Counted from the stretch's first letter, positions 48,973 through 58,568 are shown. The stretch is 64,000 nucleotides of DNA from Rufibacter ruber (GCF_001647275.1 NZ_LRMM01000004.1:83282-147281), one strand, 5' to 3'. Numbers and translations are program-made. The notes: generated from the sequence alone by a model not told the origin.

Positions 48973-49836
48973 ATGCCCACCATAGGAGAGGTTTTAGCGC
49001 AACTGGCGCAACAGCTGGAACAAGTCTACGAGCAACCTGAAGCCCGCACTATGTCTGAGTGGGTGCTGGAGCATTTCCTGCAGACCAACCGGTTTGGGCT
49101 CATGCAAAAGCGAGCCGGGGCTGCCTCAGAAATTCTGCTAGAACAGGTTAGGCAAGCGCAGCAGCGGCTGTTGCGGCAGGAACCGCTGCAATATGTGCTG
49201 GGTGAGGCGTCTTTCTACGGACGGGAGTTTAAGGTGACGCCCGCCGTGCTGATTCCGCGGCCGGAGACAGAGGAACTGGTGCAGTGGGTTGTCAAAACGT
49301 ATGAGCGCCACCCAGAAGTAAGGCTGCTGGACATTGGTACCGGCAGTGGCTGCATCCCTATCACGCTGGCCGCCGAACTAGAGCACGCGCACGTGTGGGG
49401 GCTGGATGTTTCTGGAGATGCTTTAGAGGTGGCAAAAAGAAACGCTCTGGAGCTGGGGCAGCGGGTGGAGTGGCTGCAGCAGGATATTTTGCGGGAGGTG
49501 CCTGGGTTGCCGCCCTATAGCCTGGATGCCGTCATCAGTAACCCGCCGTATGTGCTGGAGCAGGAAAAAGAACTGATGCGTGAGAACGTCTTGCACCATG
49601 AGCCCCACCTGGCGCTGTTTGTGCCCAATGAGGACCCGCTGCTGTTCTACCGGAGAATTGCTGAGGTGGCGCAGCGGCTGCTGAAGCCCGGCGGGAGGCT
49701 CTTCTTTGAGATCAATGAGCAGTTCGCGCAGGAGACCGTGGCTATGCTGCAGGCGCAGGGGTACCGTGAGGCCCGTGTGAGAACAGACCTGCGGGGTAAG
49801 GAGCGGATGGTAGCGGCCACGTGGGCGGGCAACTAA
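48973..49836 (+). CDS. prmC: Peptide chain release factor N5-glutamine methyltransferase
   Basis: The 287-residue protein (ATG 48973) has the PrmC layout: an N-terminal helical domain, then PLQYVLGEASFYGREFKVTPAVLIPRPETEELV, the SAM site LLDIGTGSGCIPITLA and the catalytic NPPY in AVISNPPYVLEQE. It methylates the GGQ glutamine of release factors RF1 and RF2. A longer frame from 48517 runs antisense through ribD and is rejected. Expected partner prfA is not adjacent. Confidence 0.95.
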   Translation: MPTIGEVLAQLAQQLEQVYEQPEARTMSEWVLEHFLQTNRFGLMQKRAGAASEILLEQVRQAQQRLLRQEPLQYVLGEASFYGREFKVTPAVLIPRPETEELVQWVVKTYERHPEVRLLDIGTGSGCIPITLAAELEHAHVWGLDVSGDALEVAKRNALELGQRVEWLQQDILREVPGLPPYSLDAVISNPPYVLEQEKELMRENVLHHEPHLALFVPNEDPLLFYRRIAEVAQRLLKPGGRLFFEINEQFAQETVAMLQAQGYREARVRTDLRGKERMVAATWAGN

Positions 49837-49985
49837 TGCTCTTGCCTTTCTGCGCATACCAACGCACTTTTAGAAAATGGCGTAAAAACAGCTGATTCAG
49901 TAAAGATTTCTTTCTTTAGATTCGCCTTCTTTAGCAGCAAGGCTGGTGGTAACAAACAGATTACAAGGAATTGTTATAAAACTTG

Positions 49986-49993
49986 TACCTTTG
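49986..49993 (+). promoter_or_regulatory. TACCTTTG -7 promoter element of the sugar cluster
   Basis: Matches TAnnTTTG 77 bases before the first gene of the nucleotide-sugar cluster; a TTG lies 12 bases upstream. Confidence 0.6.
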
Positions 49994-50069
49994 CGGTAGT
50001 AAAAAAAGTAATATCCCTGCAGAGGCTTTTTGCGTATGCAGCCTGATTCTGTAGAAGCTCACGTTATAC

Positions 50070-50663
50070 ATGACTGACACCACCCCCCCGTATTTTGCCC
50101 ATGAAACCGCCGTCATTGACGGGGGCTGCCAGATTGGGGAAGGCACCAAGATATGGCACTTCTCCCACATCATGCCAGACTGTGTGATTGGGAAACGCTG
50201 CAATATTGGCCAGAATGTGGTGGTCTCACCTGGCGTGGTGCTGGGGGAGAATGTGAAGATCCAGAACAACGTCTCTGTGTACAGCGGGGTGATCTGTGAG
50301 GATGACGTGTTCCTGGGACCCTCTATGGTCTTCACCAACGTGCTGAACCCGCGCAGCGCCATCAACCGCCGGGGCGAATACCAGAAAACGCTGGTGCAGA
50401 AGGGCGCCAGCATAGGGGCCAATGCCACGGTTGTCTGCGGAAACACCATAGGGGCCTACGCCCTGGTAGGGGCCGGGGCCGTGGTGACCAAAGATGTGCC
50501 CCCTTACGCCCTGGTCTATGGCAACCCTTCCAGGCAGCACGGCTGGGTGAGCGAGGCGGGCCACAAGCTGCAATTCAGCAATGAGAATAACATAGCCAGC
50601 TGCCCCGAGACCGGTGAGCAGTACCGGCTGGAAAATAATAGTGTAACTAAACTGTCCATTTAA
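50070..50663 (+). CDS. Hexapeptide-repeat N-acetyltransferase for an amino-sugar nucleotide (WbpD/FdtC-like)
   Basis: The 197-residue protein is a left-handed beta-helix: [42 protein letters not shown] and so on, with hexapeptide repeats over residues 12-150. SNRR-like and [32 protein letters not shown] is typical of acetyltransferases acting on 3-amino sugar nucleotides (WbpD, FdtC). The C-terminal tail continues for 45 residues. The first gene of a cluster, 12 bases before the dehydrogenase. The acetyl acceptor is not decided by sequence; the expected aminotransferase is not in this window. Confidence 0.88.
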   Translation: MTDTTPPYFAHETAVIDGGCQIGEGTKIWHFSHIMPDCVIGKRCNIGQNVVVSPGVVLGENVKIQNNVSVYSGVICEDDVFLGPSMVFTNVLNPRSAINRRGEYQKTLVQKGASIGANATVVCGNTIGAYALVGAGAVVTKDVPPYALVYGNPSRQHGWVSEAGHKLQFSNENNIASCPETGEQYRLENNSVTKLSI

Positions 50664-50675
50664 AATAATTTTATT

Positions 50676-51965
50676 GTGTATCAGCAACTCCTCAACAAAG
50701 AAGCCAAGCTGGCGGTTATCGGATTAGGATATGTAGGGCTCCCCATTGCGCTGGAATTCGCGAAGAAGATCAGCGTGATCGGGTTTGACATCAACGAGAA
50801 GCGCGTGGAGATGATGCGCAACAACATTGACCCGAGCGGGGAGCTGGAATCTTCGGCTTTTGAGGGAGCTGATATCACGTTCACCCATGAGCTGGACGTG
50901 CTGAAAGAAGCCCGTTTCTTTATTGTGGCTGTTCCCACCCCTATTGACGCCTACGCGCTGCCAGATTTGAAGCCTCTGATTGGGGCTTCTACTACCGTGG
51001 GTAAGGTCCTGAAAGAAGGGGACTATGTGGTGTATGAGTCAACCGTTTACCCGGGCTGCACCGAGGAGGACTGTATCCCTGTATTAGAGCGCGAGTCCGG
51101 CCTTAAGTTCCCCGCTGATTTTAAAGTAGGCTACTCACCCGAGCGCATCAACCCGGGTGATAAAGAGCATACCCTCACCAAGATCGTAAAGGTGGTGGCA
51201 GGCTGTGACGCTGAGTCGCTTGACGTGATTGCCAAGGTCTATGAACTGGTAGTAGAGGCCGGTGTGCACCGCGCGTCTTCCATCAAGGTGGCAGAGGCGG
51301 CCAAAATCATCGAGAACACCCAGCGCGACGTGAATATCGCCCTGATGAACGAGCTCTCCATCATTTTTGACCGCATGAACATCAACACGTTTGAGGTACT
51401 GGAGGCGGCGGGCACCAAGTGGAACTTCCTCAAGTTCTTCCCGGGGCTGGTGGGCGGCCACTGCATTGGCGTGGACCCGTATTACCTGACTTACAAGGCT
51501 AAAGCGCTGGGCTATGACTCCAAAGTGATCCTGAGCGGCCGTACCATCAATGACGGCATGGGGGCTTACGTGGCCAGCAAGGCCATCAAGATGATGATCA
51601 AGGAGGGCGTGGCCATCTCCAAAGCCAAAGTGCTGGTGATGGGCGCTACCTTCAAGGAGAACGTAGAGGATATCCGCAACTCAAAGGTGGCAGACGTGAT
51701 CAACGAGCTGAAGAGCTTCGGGGTGCAGGTAGACGTGGTAGACCCGTATGCCTCCTCTGAGGAGCTGGAGCATGAGTATGGCTTTGCCCTGACCCAGAAC
51801 CCCAGCAATGACTATGATGCCGTGGTGGTGGCTGTGAACCACAAAGATTACCTGGGTCATGACGAGGACTACTTCAAGGGCATCTCCTCTGACAACCCTA
51901 TTGTAATTGACCTCAAGGGCATTTACCGCGGCAAAATCAATTCACTGCCTTACTGGAGCTTATAA
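50676..51965 (+). CDS. UDP-N-acetylhexosamine 6-dehydrogenase (TviB/WbpO-like)
   Basis: The 429-residue protein has an NAD site LAVIGLGYVGLPIALEFAKK. The middle block EAAKIIENTQRDVNIALMNEL holds active-site residues, and the catalytic cysteine is in LVGGHCIGVDPYYL. VMGATFKENVEDIRNSKVADVI is the C-terminal domain signature. TviB/WbpO enzymes oxidise UDP-GlcNAc or UDP-GalNAc to uronic acids with two NAD+. Start GTG 50676 begins YQQLLNKEAK just ahead of the Rossmann strand. It is twelve bases from the acetyltransferase and nine from galE, so one operon. Confidence 0.93.
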   Translation: MYQQLLNKEAKLAVIGLGYVGLPIALEFAKKISVIGFDINEKRVEMMRNNIDPSGELESSAFEGADITFTHELDVLKEARFFIVAVPTPIDAYALPDLKPLIGASTTVGKVLKEGDYVVYESTVYPGCTEEDCIPVLERESGLKFPADFKVGYSPERINPGDKEHTLTKIVKVVAGCDAESLDVIAKVYELVVEAGVHRASSIKVAEAAKIIENTQRDVNIALMNELSIIFDRMNINTFEVLEAAGTKWNFLKFFPGLVGGHCIGVDPYYLTYKAKALGYDSKVILSGRTINDGMGAYVASKAIKMMIKEGVAISKAKVLVMGATFKENVEDIRNSKVADVINELKSFGVQVDVVDPYASSEELEHEYGFALTQNPSNDYDAVVVAVNHKDYLGHDEDYFKGISSDNPIVIDLKGIYRGKINSLPYWSL

Positions 51966-51974
51966 AATCTTCCT

Positions 51975-52994
51975 ATGCGTAAAATCTTGGTAACAGGCGG
52001 GGCTGGCTATATTGGCTCCCACACGGTAGTAGAACTGTACAATGCAGGCTACACCCCCATTATTGTTGATAACTTCAGCAATACGGAGGAGCGGGTGCTG
52101 CAGGGGCTTGCCCAAATTCTGGGACATGAGGTGGTTTGCCACAAAGTAGACTGTACAGATGCCGCCGCGTTACAGGAGGTATTTACCAAGGAAGGAAAAT
52201 TTGAAGGGGTCATTCATTTTGCCGCCTTCAAGGCGGTAGGGGAGTCTGTAAGTGAGCCACTGAAGTATTACCACAACAACGTGGCAGGCCTGGTGACGCT
52301 TTTGCAGGTGATGGAAGCAAACAACGTGAGCAATCTGGTTTTCTCCTCTTCCTGCACGGTCTATGGTATTCCGGAGAAACTGCCGGTGACAGAAGAGACG
52401 CCTACCCAGAAAGCCAATTCGCCGTACGGCAACACCAAAAAGATTGACGAGGAAATCTTGCGGGATGTGGCCGCCAGTGGAAATTATGGCATCAAAACCA
52501 TTGCCCTGCGCTATTTCAACCCCATTGGGGCGCATGAGACGGCTTTAATTGGCGAACTGCCGCTGGGGGTTCCTAACAATCTGGTGCCGTTCATTACCCA
52601 AACTGCAGCCGGGATCAGGGAAAGCCTTACCGTCTACGGCACTGATTATGACACCCCAGACGGGAGCTGCATTAGAGATTACGTGCACGTGGTAGACTTA
52701 GCCAAGGCACATGTGGCGGCCATTAGGCGCCTGGAGCAGGAGAATGCGGCTGCTTTTGAAGTATTCAACATAGGCACCGGCCAGGGCAGCAGTGTTTTGG
52801 AAGTGGTGAAAGCCTTTGAAAAAGCCACGGGTACTCCATTCCCTTATAAAACGGGCCCACGTCGCCCGGGCGATGTACCGGCAATATACGCAGATGTGAC
52901 CAAGGCCACAGAGGAGTTAGGCTTCAAAACGTCTCTGTCTTTGCAAGACAGTTTGGCCAGTTCCTGGAAGTGGCAGCAACAATTGATGAAGTAA
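51975..52994 (+). CDS. galE: UDP-glucose 4-epimerase
   Basis: The 339-residue protein is a classic GalE: NAD-binding GGAGYIGSHTVVEL, VIHFAAFKAVGESV, FSSSCTVYG, and the catalytic YxxxK in SPYGNTKK. Late motifs ALRYFNPIGAHE, DYDTPDGSCIRDYVHVVDLA and GPRRPGDV are also standard. It interconverts UDP-glucose and UDP-galactose. It ends by overlapping the spacing of the next gene: the rfbB ATG is 11 bases after its stop, in the same cluster. Confidence 0.96.
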   Translation: MRKILVTGGAGYIGSHTVVELYNAGYTPIIVDNFSNTEERVLQGLAQILGHEVVCHKVDCTDAAALQEVFTKEGKFEGVIHFAAFKAVGESVSEPLKYYHNNVAGLVTLLQVMEANNVSNLVFSSSCTVYGIPEKLPVTEETPTQKANSPYGNTKKIDEEILRDVAASGNYGIKTIALRYFNPIGAHETALIGELPLGVPNNLVPFITQTAAGIRESLTVYGTDYDTPDGSCIRDYVHVVDLAKAHVAAIRRLEQENAAAFEVFNIGTGQGSSVLEVVKAFEKATGTPFPYKTGPRRPGDVPAIYADVTKATEELGFKTSLSLQDSLASSWKWQQQLMK

Positions 52995-53005
52995 CATTAG
53001 AGCAA

Positions 53006-54052
53006 ATGAAAATACTTATTACCGGCGGCGCTGGTTTCATTGGGTCGCACGTGGTGCGGTTATTCGTGAACAAGTACCCGAACTATCAAATCTTCAATCT
53101 TGATAAGCTTACGTATGCAGGCAACCTGCAGAACCTGACAGATATTGAGAGTTCGCCTAATTATACTTTCATCAAAGGTGATATTGTTGACCAGGAGTAC
53201 ATCAACGGCCTTTTTCAGGATCACCAATTTGATGCGGTGATTCACTTGGCGGCAGAGTCGCACGTAGACCGTTCTATTACAGACCCCATGGCCTTTGTGC
53301 GCACCAACGTGAATGGTACCTGTAACCTGCTGCATGCAGCCAAGGAACTCTGGAAGGCTGACTTCTCCAATAAGCTTTTCTACCATGTCTCTACAGATGA
53401 GGTGTATGGTTCTTTAGGCGAGGAAGGCATGTTCACAGAGGAGACCAAGTATGACCCGCGGTCCCCGTATTCGGCCTCTAAGGCCAGTTCAGACCACTTT
53501 GTGCGGGCGTACTACCATACCTATGGCCTCCCGGTAAAGGTGTCTAACTGCTCCAACAACTACGGCCCCAACCATTTCCCGGAGAAGCTGATTCCGCTGG
53601 CGCTGAACAACATCAAGAATAACATGCCTGTGCCGGTGTACGGAAAAGGCGAAAACATCAGAGACTGGCTGTACGTGCTGGACCATGCGCGTGCCATTGA
53701 TGACGTGTTCCATAAAGGCAAGGTAGGTGATACCTACAACATTGGTGGCGTGAACGAGTGGCGCAACATTGACCTTATTCACCTGCTCTGCGACATCATG
53801 GACCAGAAACTAGGCCGTGAGACCGGTACTTCCCGCCAACTGATCACCTTTGTAACTGACAGGGCCGGTCATGATCTTCGCTATGCCATTGATTCTTCTA
53901 AAATTATGAACGAACTGGGCTGGAAACCTTCTGTGACCTTTGAAGAAGGCCTGGAGAAAACGGTAGACTGGTACCTAGAGAATGAAAAATGGCTGCAGGA
54001 AGTTACTTCGGGGCATTACCAAGACTACTACAAAGAGCAATATACCCGGTAA
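53006..54052 (+). CDS. rfbB: dTDP-glucose 4,6-dehydratase
   Basis: The 348-residue protein starts MKILITGGAGFIGSHVVRLF with the GxxGxxG NAD site. The catalytic segment STDEVYGSLGEEGMF carries T-D-E (Asp/Glu acid-base pair), and YSASK holds the Tyr-Lys. NCSNNYGPNHFPEKLIP and DRAGHDLRYAID are RfbB signatures. It makes dTDP-4-keto-6-deoxyglucose, the precursor of rhamnose and many 6-deoxy amino sugars. rmlC and rmlD are not in the window, so the end product may be something other than rhamnose. It is eleven bases after galE. Confidence 0.96.
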   Translation: MKILITGGAGFIGSHVVRLFVNKYPNYQIFNLDKLTYAGNLQNLTDIESSPNYTFIKGDIVDQEYINGLFQDHQFDAVIHLAAESHVDRSITDPMAFVRTNVNGTCNLLHAAKELWKADFSNKLFYHVSTDEVYGSLGEEGMFTEETKYDPRSPYSASKASSDHFVRAYYHTYGLPVKVSNCSNNYGPNHFPEKLIPLALNNIKNNMPVPVYGKGENIRDWLYVLDHARAIDDVFHKGKVGDTYNIGGVNEWRNIDLIHLLCDIMDQKLGRETGTSRQLITFVTDRAGHDLRYAIDSSKIMNELGWKPSVTFEEGLEKTVDWYLENEKWLQEVTSGHYQDYYKEQYTR

Positions 54053-54060
54053 ATGAAAAT

Positions 54061-54102
54061 TGTGTTTTCGGCCTGTTTTTCAGAAAAGAGGCTGAAAACG
54101 CA
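54061..54102. repeat. GTTTT-hairpin repeat
   Basis: TGTGTTTTCGGCCTGTTTTT with AAAAGAGGCTGAAAACGCA; eight bases after the rfbB stop. Confidence 0.85.
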
Positions 54103-54173
54103 ATTTTGCTTTACCTCAAGTCACGTGCTTAAATAGGCGGCAGAGGCTTTTGTAATAGGAAAAGAAGAGGAAA

Positions 54174-54216
54174 GGCTGTTTTGGCCCTGATTTCCTGAAA
54201 ACAGGCCAAAAACAGC
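54174..54216. repeat. GTTTT-hairpin repeat, near-palindrome
   Basis: GGCTGTTTTGGCCCTGATTT with GAAAACAGGCCAAAAACAGC; second copy in the gap inside the sugar cluster. Confidence 0.75.
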
Positions 54217-54258
54217 ATCTATTCCTTGTTCCTGATTCTGAATTCTTAATTAATTACA

Positions 54259-55266
54259 GTGTACGAACATCCTTTTCACAGCGGCTCCTTGGAGCAAACT
54301 TCTTTTTTAGTCACCGGCGGCGCTGGCTTTATTGGTTCTAACCTGGTAGAGTACCTGTTGAAGTACAACGCCAGAAAAGTGCGGGTACTGGACAATTACT
54401 CCAACGGTTTCCATAAAAACCTGAGAGCTTTCCAAGATAATGACAGACTAGAAGTGCTGGAGGGCGATATCCGGAATCTGGAAACCTGCATGCAAGCCTG
54501 TCAAGGCATAGATGTAGTGCTGCACCAGGCAGCCTTGGGCTCTGTTCCGCGCAGCGTGAAAGATCCGGTCACCTCTAATGAAGTAAACGTGGGTGGGTTT
54601 GTGAACATGCTCATGGCCACCAAGGAGCAAGGCGTGAAACGGTTTGTGTACGCGGCTTCATCGTCTACCTATGGTGACAGCAAGTCCCTGCCTAAGGTGG
54701 AAGACGTGATTGGCCGTCCGCTTTCTCCGTATGCGGTGACCAAGTACGCCAATGAGCTGTACGCAGACGTTTTTGGCAAAACCTACGGCATGGAAATCAT
54801 TGGCTTGCGGTATTTCAATATTTTTGGGCCGCGCCAGGACCCGAATGGGGCGTATGCGGCAGTCATTCCGTTGTTCATTGATGCGGTACTGAACGGCAAG
54901 CCTCCCAGAATGAACGGTGACGGCGGGCAAACCCGTGACTTCACCTTCGTGGAGAACTGCGTGGAGGCCAACATACGCGCCGCTCTGGTGGAAAACCCAG
55001 AGGCCATCAACCAGGTGTACAACATTGCCGTGGGCGATAGAACCTCTTTGAATGATCTTTTCAACATTCTGAAAGACGAGGCGGGGGTAGACATCACCCC
55101 AAAATATGGCCCAGAGCGTGCAGGTGACATCAGAGACAGCTTGGCTGATATCTCTAAAGCGCAGCGGTTGTTGGGCTATGACCCGCAGATCAGGATTAGG
55201 GAAGGTCTACAGAAAACCTTAGCCTGGTTCAGAGATAACCAGGACTTCATCTATAACCAGAAATAG
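54259..55266 (+). CDS. UDP-N-acetylglucosamine C4-epimerase, TviC/WbpP-like
   Basis: The 335-residue protein is an extended SDR: TGGAGFIGSNLVEYLLKYN, HQAALGSVPRSVKDPVTSNEVNV (the SVPRS motif marks TviC/WbpP-type enzymes), and SSSTYG with YAVTK for catalysis. GLRYFNIFGPRQDP, DGGQTRDFTFVEN and YGPERAGDIRDSLAD follow. It likely converts UDP-GlcNAc to UDP-GalNAc (or the uronic forms) and would pair with the TviB-like dehydrogenase in the same cluster. The start is GTG 54259. It is four bases before rfbA. Confidence 0.92.
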   Translation: MYEHPFHSGSLEQTSFLVTGGAGFIGSNLVEYLLKYNARKVRVLDNYSNGFHKNLRAFQDNDRLEVLEGDIRNLETCMQACQGIDVVLHQAALGSVPRSVKDPVTSNEVNVGGFVNMLMATKEQGVKRFVYAASSSTYGDSKSLPKVEDVIGRPLSPYAVTKYANELYADVFGKTYGMEIIGLRYFNIFGPRQDPNGAYAAVIPLFIDAVLNGKPPRMNGDGGQTRDFTFVENCVEANIRAALVENPEAINQVYNIAVGDRTSLNDLFNILKDEAGVDITPKYGPERAGDIRDSLADISKAQRLLGYDPQIRIREGLQKTLAWFRDNQDFIYNQK

Positions 55267-55269
55267 ACC

Positions 55270-56130
55270 ATGAAAGGAATCATCTTAGCAGGGGGCTCCG
55301 GCACCAGATTGCACCCTCTCACCCTAGCGGTAAGCAAGCAGCTGATGCCGGTGTATGATAAACCCATGATCTATTATCCGCTGTCAACGTTGATGCTGGC
55401 CGGTATAAGAGACATCCTGATTATCTCCACGCCGCATGACCTCCCCATGTTTGAGCGCCTGCTGGGTGACGGCAGCCAGATTGGCTGCAACTTCAGCTAT
55501 ACGGTGCAGGAGGTGCCCAACGGTCTGGCGCAGGCGTTTGTGTTAGGTGCTGACTTTGTTGGCCAGGACAAGGCTGCCCTGATCCTGGGGGATAATATCT
55601 TCTACGGCTCCGGCATGAGTAAACTGTTGCAAGCCAACAATGACCCGGAAGGCGGGGTGGTCTACGCATACCACGTGCACGACCCCGAGCGCTACGGGGT
55701 GGTGGAGTTTGATGAAAACAAGAAAGCCCTGTCTATTGAAGAAAAGCCCAAACAGCCTAAGTCTAAGTACGCCGTACCGGGGTTGTATTTCTATGACAAT
55801 GATGTGATTGAGATCGCTAAGAATCTGGAGCCAAGCCCCAGAGGCGAGTATGAGATCACAGATGTGAACAAAGAATACCTGCGCCGGGGCAAACTCAAGG
55901 TTGGGATCTTAGACAGAGGAACGGCTTGGTTAGACACCGGCACCATCCAGTCATTGATGCAGGCGGCCACCTTTGTGCAGGTGATTGAAGAGCGGCAGGG
56001 GCTGAAGATAGGCTCTATTGAAGAAGTGGCCTACCGTATGGGCTTTATTGACGCAGAGCAGCTGCAGCGCATTGCTGAACCGTTGCGCAAAAGCGGCTAC
56101 GGGGATTACCTGCTTAATATTCTGAAGTAG
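55270..56130 (+). CDS. rfbA: Glucose-1-phosphate thymidylyltransferase
   Basis: The 286-residue protein starts [37 protein letters not shown], the nucleotide-binding loop of RfbA/RmlA. It continues with [47 protein letters not shown] and [10 protein letters not shown]. It makes dTDP-glucose from glucose-1-phosphate and dTTP, feeding rfbB. It starts three bases after the epimerase stop, so the two are likely coupled. The gene is followed by a hairpin repeat shared with convergent chrA. Confidence 0.96.
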   Translation: MKGIILAGGSGTRLHPLTLAVSKQLMPVYDKPMIYYPLSTLMLAGIRDILIISTPHDLPMFERLLGDGSQIGCNFSYTVQEVPNGLAQAFVLGADFVGQDKAALILGDNIFYGSGMSKLLQANNDPEGGVVYAYHVHDPERYGVVEFDENKKALSIEEKPKQPKSKYAVPGLYFYDNDVIEIAKNLEPSPRGEYEITDVNKEYLRRGKLKVGILDRGTAWLDTGTIQSLMQAATFVQVIEERQGLKIGSIEEVAYRMGFIDAEQLQRIAEPLRKSGYGDYLLNILK

Positions 56131-56173
56131 CCATAGCCCATTAGGAACGCAAACAGCCCGAAGGCAGAACCCA

Positions 56174-56215
56174 TTTCTGTTTTGGGCTGTTTTTTTGAAA
56201 ACAGGCCAAAAACAG
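56174..56215. repeat. GTTTT-hairpin repeat
   Basis: TTTCTGTTTTGGGCTGTTTT with AAAACAGGCCAAAAACAG; fills the convergent rfbA/chrA gap and ends two bases before the chrA stop. Confidence 0.9.
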
Positions 56216-56217
56216 CT

Positions 56218-57393
56218 TTAATTGGGGAATAGCAAACCCACTACCAACCCAACCAGAATCAGGGCGGGGGCCGGAATCTTGGTCCAGAGCAGCAGGGCAA
56301 ACGTCACTACCACCAATCCAAAATTGTAGGGGGTGTTCTCAATGGGGTGGTACAACATGATGGCCGCCGCGCAGACCATGCCAGAGCCAACGGCGTTGAT
56401 CCCTTCTAAGGACGCTTGAATCACCCGGTACTTCCTGAGTTCCTCCCAGAACCTGATCACAAAGAAGATCAAAAACGTGCCCGGCAGAAAGATGGCAATC
56501 GTAGACACCACGCCACCAATAAGCTGGCCGGTAATCCCGTAGTTCCGCATGGAGAGGGTGCCTATATAGGAGCAGAAGGAAAAGACCGGACCCGGTAGCG
56601 CCTGAACCATGGCAAAGCCGGAGAGAAACTCTTTGGAGCTCAGATAGTGCTTGAACTCCACAAACTCAGTGTACATCAACGGAATCAGCACCTGCCCGCC
56701 GCCAAAAATGAGGCTGCCGTTTCGGTAGAAGTTCTCAAACAGGAGCACCGCCCGCAATTGCGTATACCTACCCAGTAAGGCGGCACCCACAAATACGCCC
56801 AGGAACAGCACAAAATTTGCCCACTCTACCTTCATGGGCTTCTTCTCCAGAATGGGCTGCGCTGAGAACCGGAACGCCGTGAGACTGCCTCCGGCCAACA
56901 GCAGAACCGGGAAAACCCAGGGAGACCGGAAGAAATAGGCCAGAATAGCAGACACCATCAATATCACAATGCCCAACTTGGTAGTCACCACCTTTGAACT
57001 GATGCGGTAGGCGGCAAACGCCACAAAGCCCACCGCCATGGGCTGAATAAAGCGGGTAAAGCCCAGCGGGGCGCCCTGTTCTCCTAAGAAGGAAATCAAA
57101 ACGGCGGCGGCAATCATAATGAGGGCCGCGGGGGCAATCCAGACCAGCAGGGTAAGGTACGCCAGGTTGGGGCCGCCAATTTTAAAGCCAATGGCCGTAA
57201 TAGTTTGCGTAGACGAAGGGCCGGGCAGAATGTTGCAGAGCGCATTCAACTCCAGCAGCTCTTTCTCATTGATGTACCGGCGGCGTTCCACCAGCAGCTG
57301 CAGCATCATGGCCACGTGCGCCTGCGGCCCACCAAACGCCGTGAGCGAAAGGGAGGCTACATCTTTCAGGAAAATGTAGTTACGGGGACGCAA
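56218..57393 (-). CDS. chrA: Chromate transporter, two-domain ChrA type
   Basis: The 391-residue protein has two CHR domains. The N-terminal one begins VASLSLTAFGGPQAHVAMM and holds LCNILPGPSSTQTITAIGF; the C-terminal one holds FGGGQVLIPLMYTEFV and VQALPGPVFSFCSYIGTLS. Ten to eleven membrane helices are visible. ChrA exports chromate by proton exchange, though many homologues have other anions as substrate. No ATG is available near the frame start; TTG 57393 is used. Confidence 0.9.
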   Translation of the reverse strand: MRPRNYIFLKDVASLSLTAFGGPQAHVAMMLQLLVERRRYINEKELLELNALCNILPGPSSTQTITAIGFKIGGPNLAYLTLLVWIAPAALIMIAAAVLISFLGEQGAPLGFTRFIQPMAVGFVAFAAYRISSKVVTTKLGIVILMVSAILAYFFRSPWVFPVLLLAGGSLTAFRFSAQPILEKKPMKVEWANFVLFLGVFVGAALLGRYTQLRAVLLFENFYRNGSLIFGGGQVLIPLMYTEFVEFKHYLSSKEFLSGFAMVQALPGPVFSFCSYIGTLSMRNYGITGQLIGGVVSTIAIFLPGTFLIFFVIRFWEELRKYRVIQASLEGINAVGSGMVCAAAIMLYHPIENTPYNFGLVVVTFALLLWTKIPAPALILVGLVVGLLFPN

Positions 57394-57449
57394 GTGGGTA
57401 TAAGGGGAAAATTGTTTTAAGCTTAATTTTTAAAAATAAGCAGAAAAAC

Positions 57450-57475
57450 GAAAGGAGCCCTAAAAGGCCCCTTTC
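57450..57475 (-). terminator. Hairpin terminator
   Basis: GAAAGGAGCC pairs with GGCCCCTTTC (one imperfect pair); 18 bases after the stop of the oxygenase gene on the minus strand. Confidence 0.7.
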
Positions 57476-57493
57476 AAAATCAGTAGGAATGGC

Positions 57494-58465
57494 TTATTTT
57501 TTTAGCCCAAGCTCTACCAGACGCTCGTTCAGAAAGTCACCGGCGGTAATATCTGGGAACTGCTTGGGGTTCTGCGCGTCAATGCAGCTCTCCAGACAGG
57601 TCAAATCCATCTCAGAGCGCGGGTGCATGAAGAACGGAATGGAGTAGCGGGACGTGTTCATGAGCTCACGCGGCGGGTTCACCACGCGGTGAATGGTAGA
57701 CTTGAGCTTGTTGTTGGTGTGGCGGCTCAGCATATCGCCCACATTGACCACAATCTGCTCTGGCAGGGCGGTGATGGGAATCCATTTGCCGTCACGGCGC
57801 AGCACTTGCAGGCCATCGGCGCTTGCGCCCATCAACAGGGTGATCAGGTTGATGTCTCCGTGTTCGGCGGCGCGTACGGCATCTGCTGGCACGCTGTCTG
57901 GGTCTTCAATAGGGAAGTAATGGATGGCACGCAGAATGCTGTTCCCGTTATGCACCTTGTCATCAAAGTAATTCTCTGGCAGCTCCAGGTACAGGGCAAT
58001 GGCGCGCAGCATGTTCTTACCGGCTTCCTCCAGTAACTTGTAGGCGGTAGACGTGGCCGGCTGGAAGTCTTCTACCTCAGCGGGCCAAACGTTCTCTGGA
58101 TATTCGTCTTTGATAGGGTCATTGTCGGTCACCATCTGGCCCACGTGGTAGAACTCCTTGAGGTCACCGGTGTTGCGGCCTTTGGCGTGTTCTTTCCCTT
58201 TGCCCACGTAGCCGCGCTGACCAGCCAGGCCCGGGATCTCATATTTGCTTTTTACCTCATCTGGCAGCCCAAAAAACTCCTGGGTAGAAGCGTATAACCG
58301 TTTGGTCAGGTCATCACTGAGGCCGTGGTTTTTAATGGCCACAAACCCAATGTTCTGGTATGCCTCGCCCAACGCCTGCACAAAAGCAGCTTTGCGGGCA
58401 GGATCGCCAGACGTGAAGTCGGCTAAGTCTAAAGAAGGGATTTCCTCTAATAATTTCTCGCTCAT
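57494..58465 (-). CDS. 2-oxoglutarate/Fe(II)-dependent oxygenase (isopenicillin N synthase-like)
   Basis: The 323-residue protein has the DIOX N-terminal block (IPSLDLADFTSG to GFVAIKNHG) and RGYVGKGKEHAKG. The iron ligands are H202 and D204 (EHGDINLITLL) and H259 (STIHRVVNPP), with the co-substrate R273-x-S275 (SRYSIPFF). All catalytic residues are present. Bacterial members act on diverse substrates such as ethylene-forming-like, gibberellin-like or antibiotic compounds; the actual one is unknown. Divergent from a lipoprotein gene by 103 bases. Confidence 0.9.
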   Translation of the reverse strand: MSEKLLEEIPSLDLADFTSGDPARKAAFVQALGEAYQNIGFVAIKNHGLSDDLTKRLYASTQEFFGLPDEVKSKYEIPGLAGQRGYVGKGKEHAKGRNTGDLKEFYHVGQMVTDNDPIKDEYPENVWPAEVEDFQPATSTAYKLLEEAGKNMLRAIALYLELPENYFDDKVHNGNSILRAIHYFPIEDPDSVPADAVRAAEHGDINLITLLMGASADGLQVLRRDGKWIPITALPEQIVVNVGDMLSRHTNNKLKSTIHRVVNPPRELMNTSRYSIPFFMHPRSEMDLTCLESCIDAQNPKQFPDITAGDFLNERLVELGLKK

Positions 58466-58526
58466 GGTCTTCTAATGACGGGTTGTAAAATATGGGTGTT
58501 GAGGGGGCTGCAAGTTACAAATTTTC

Positions 58527-58534
58527 TACCTTTG
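58527..58534 (+). promoter_or_regulatory. TACCTTTG -7 promoter element
   Basis: Matches TAnnTTTG 34 bases before the lipoprotein ATG at 58569. Confidence 0.6.
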
Positions 58535-58568
58535 AAACATTCTACGTATTTGTACGAAAACCATTCCT

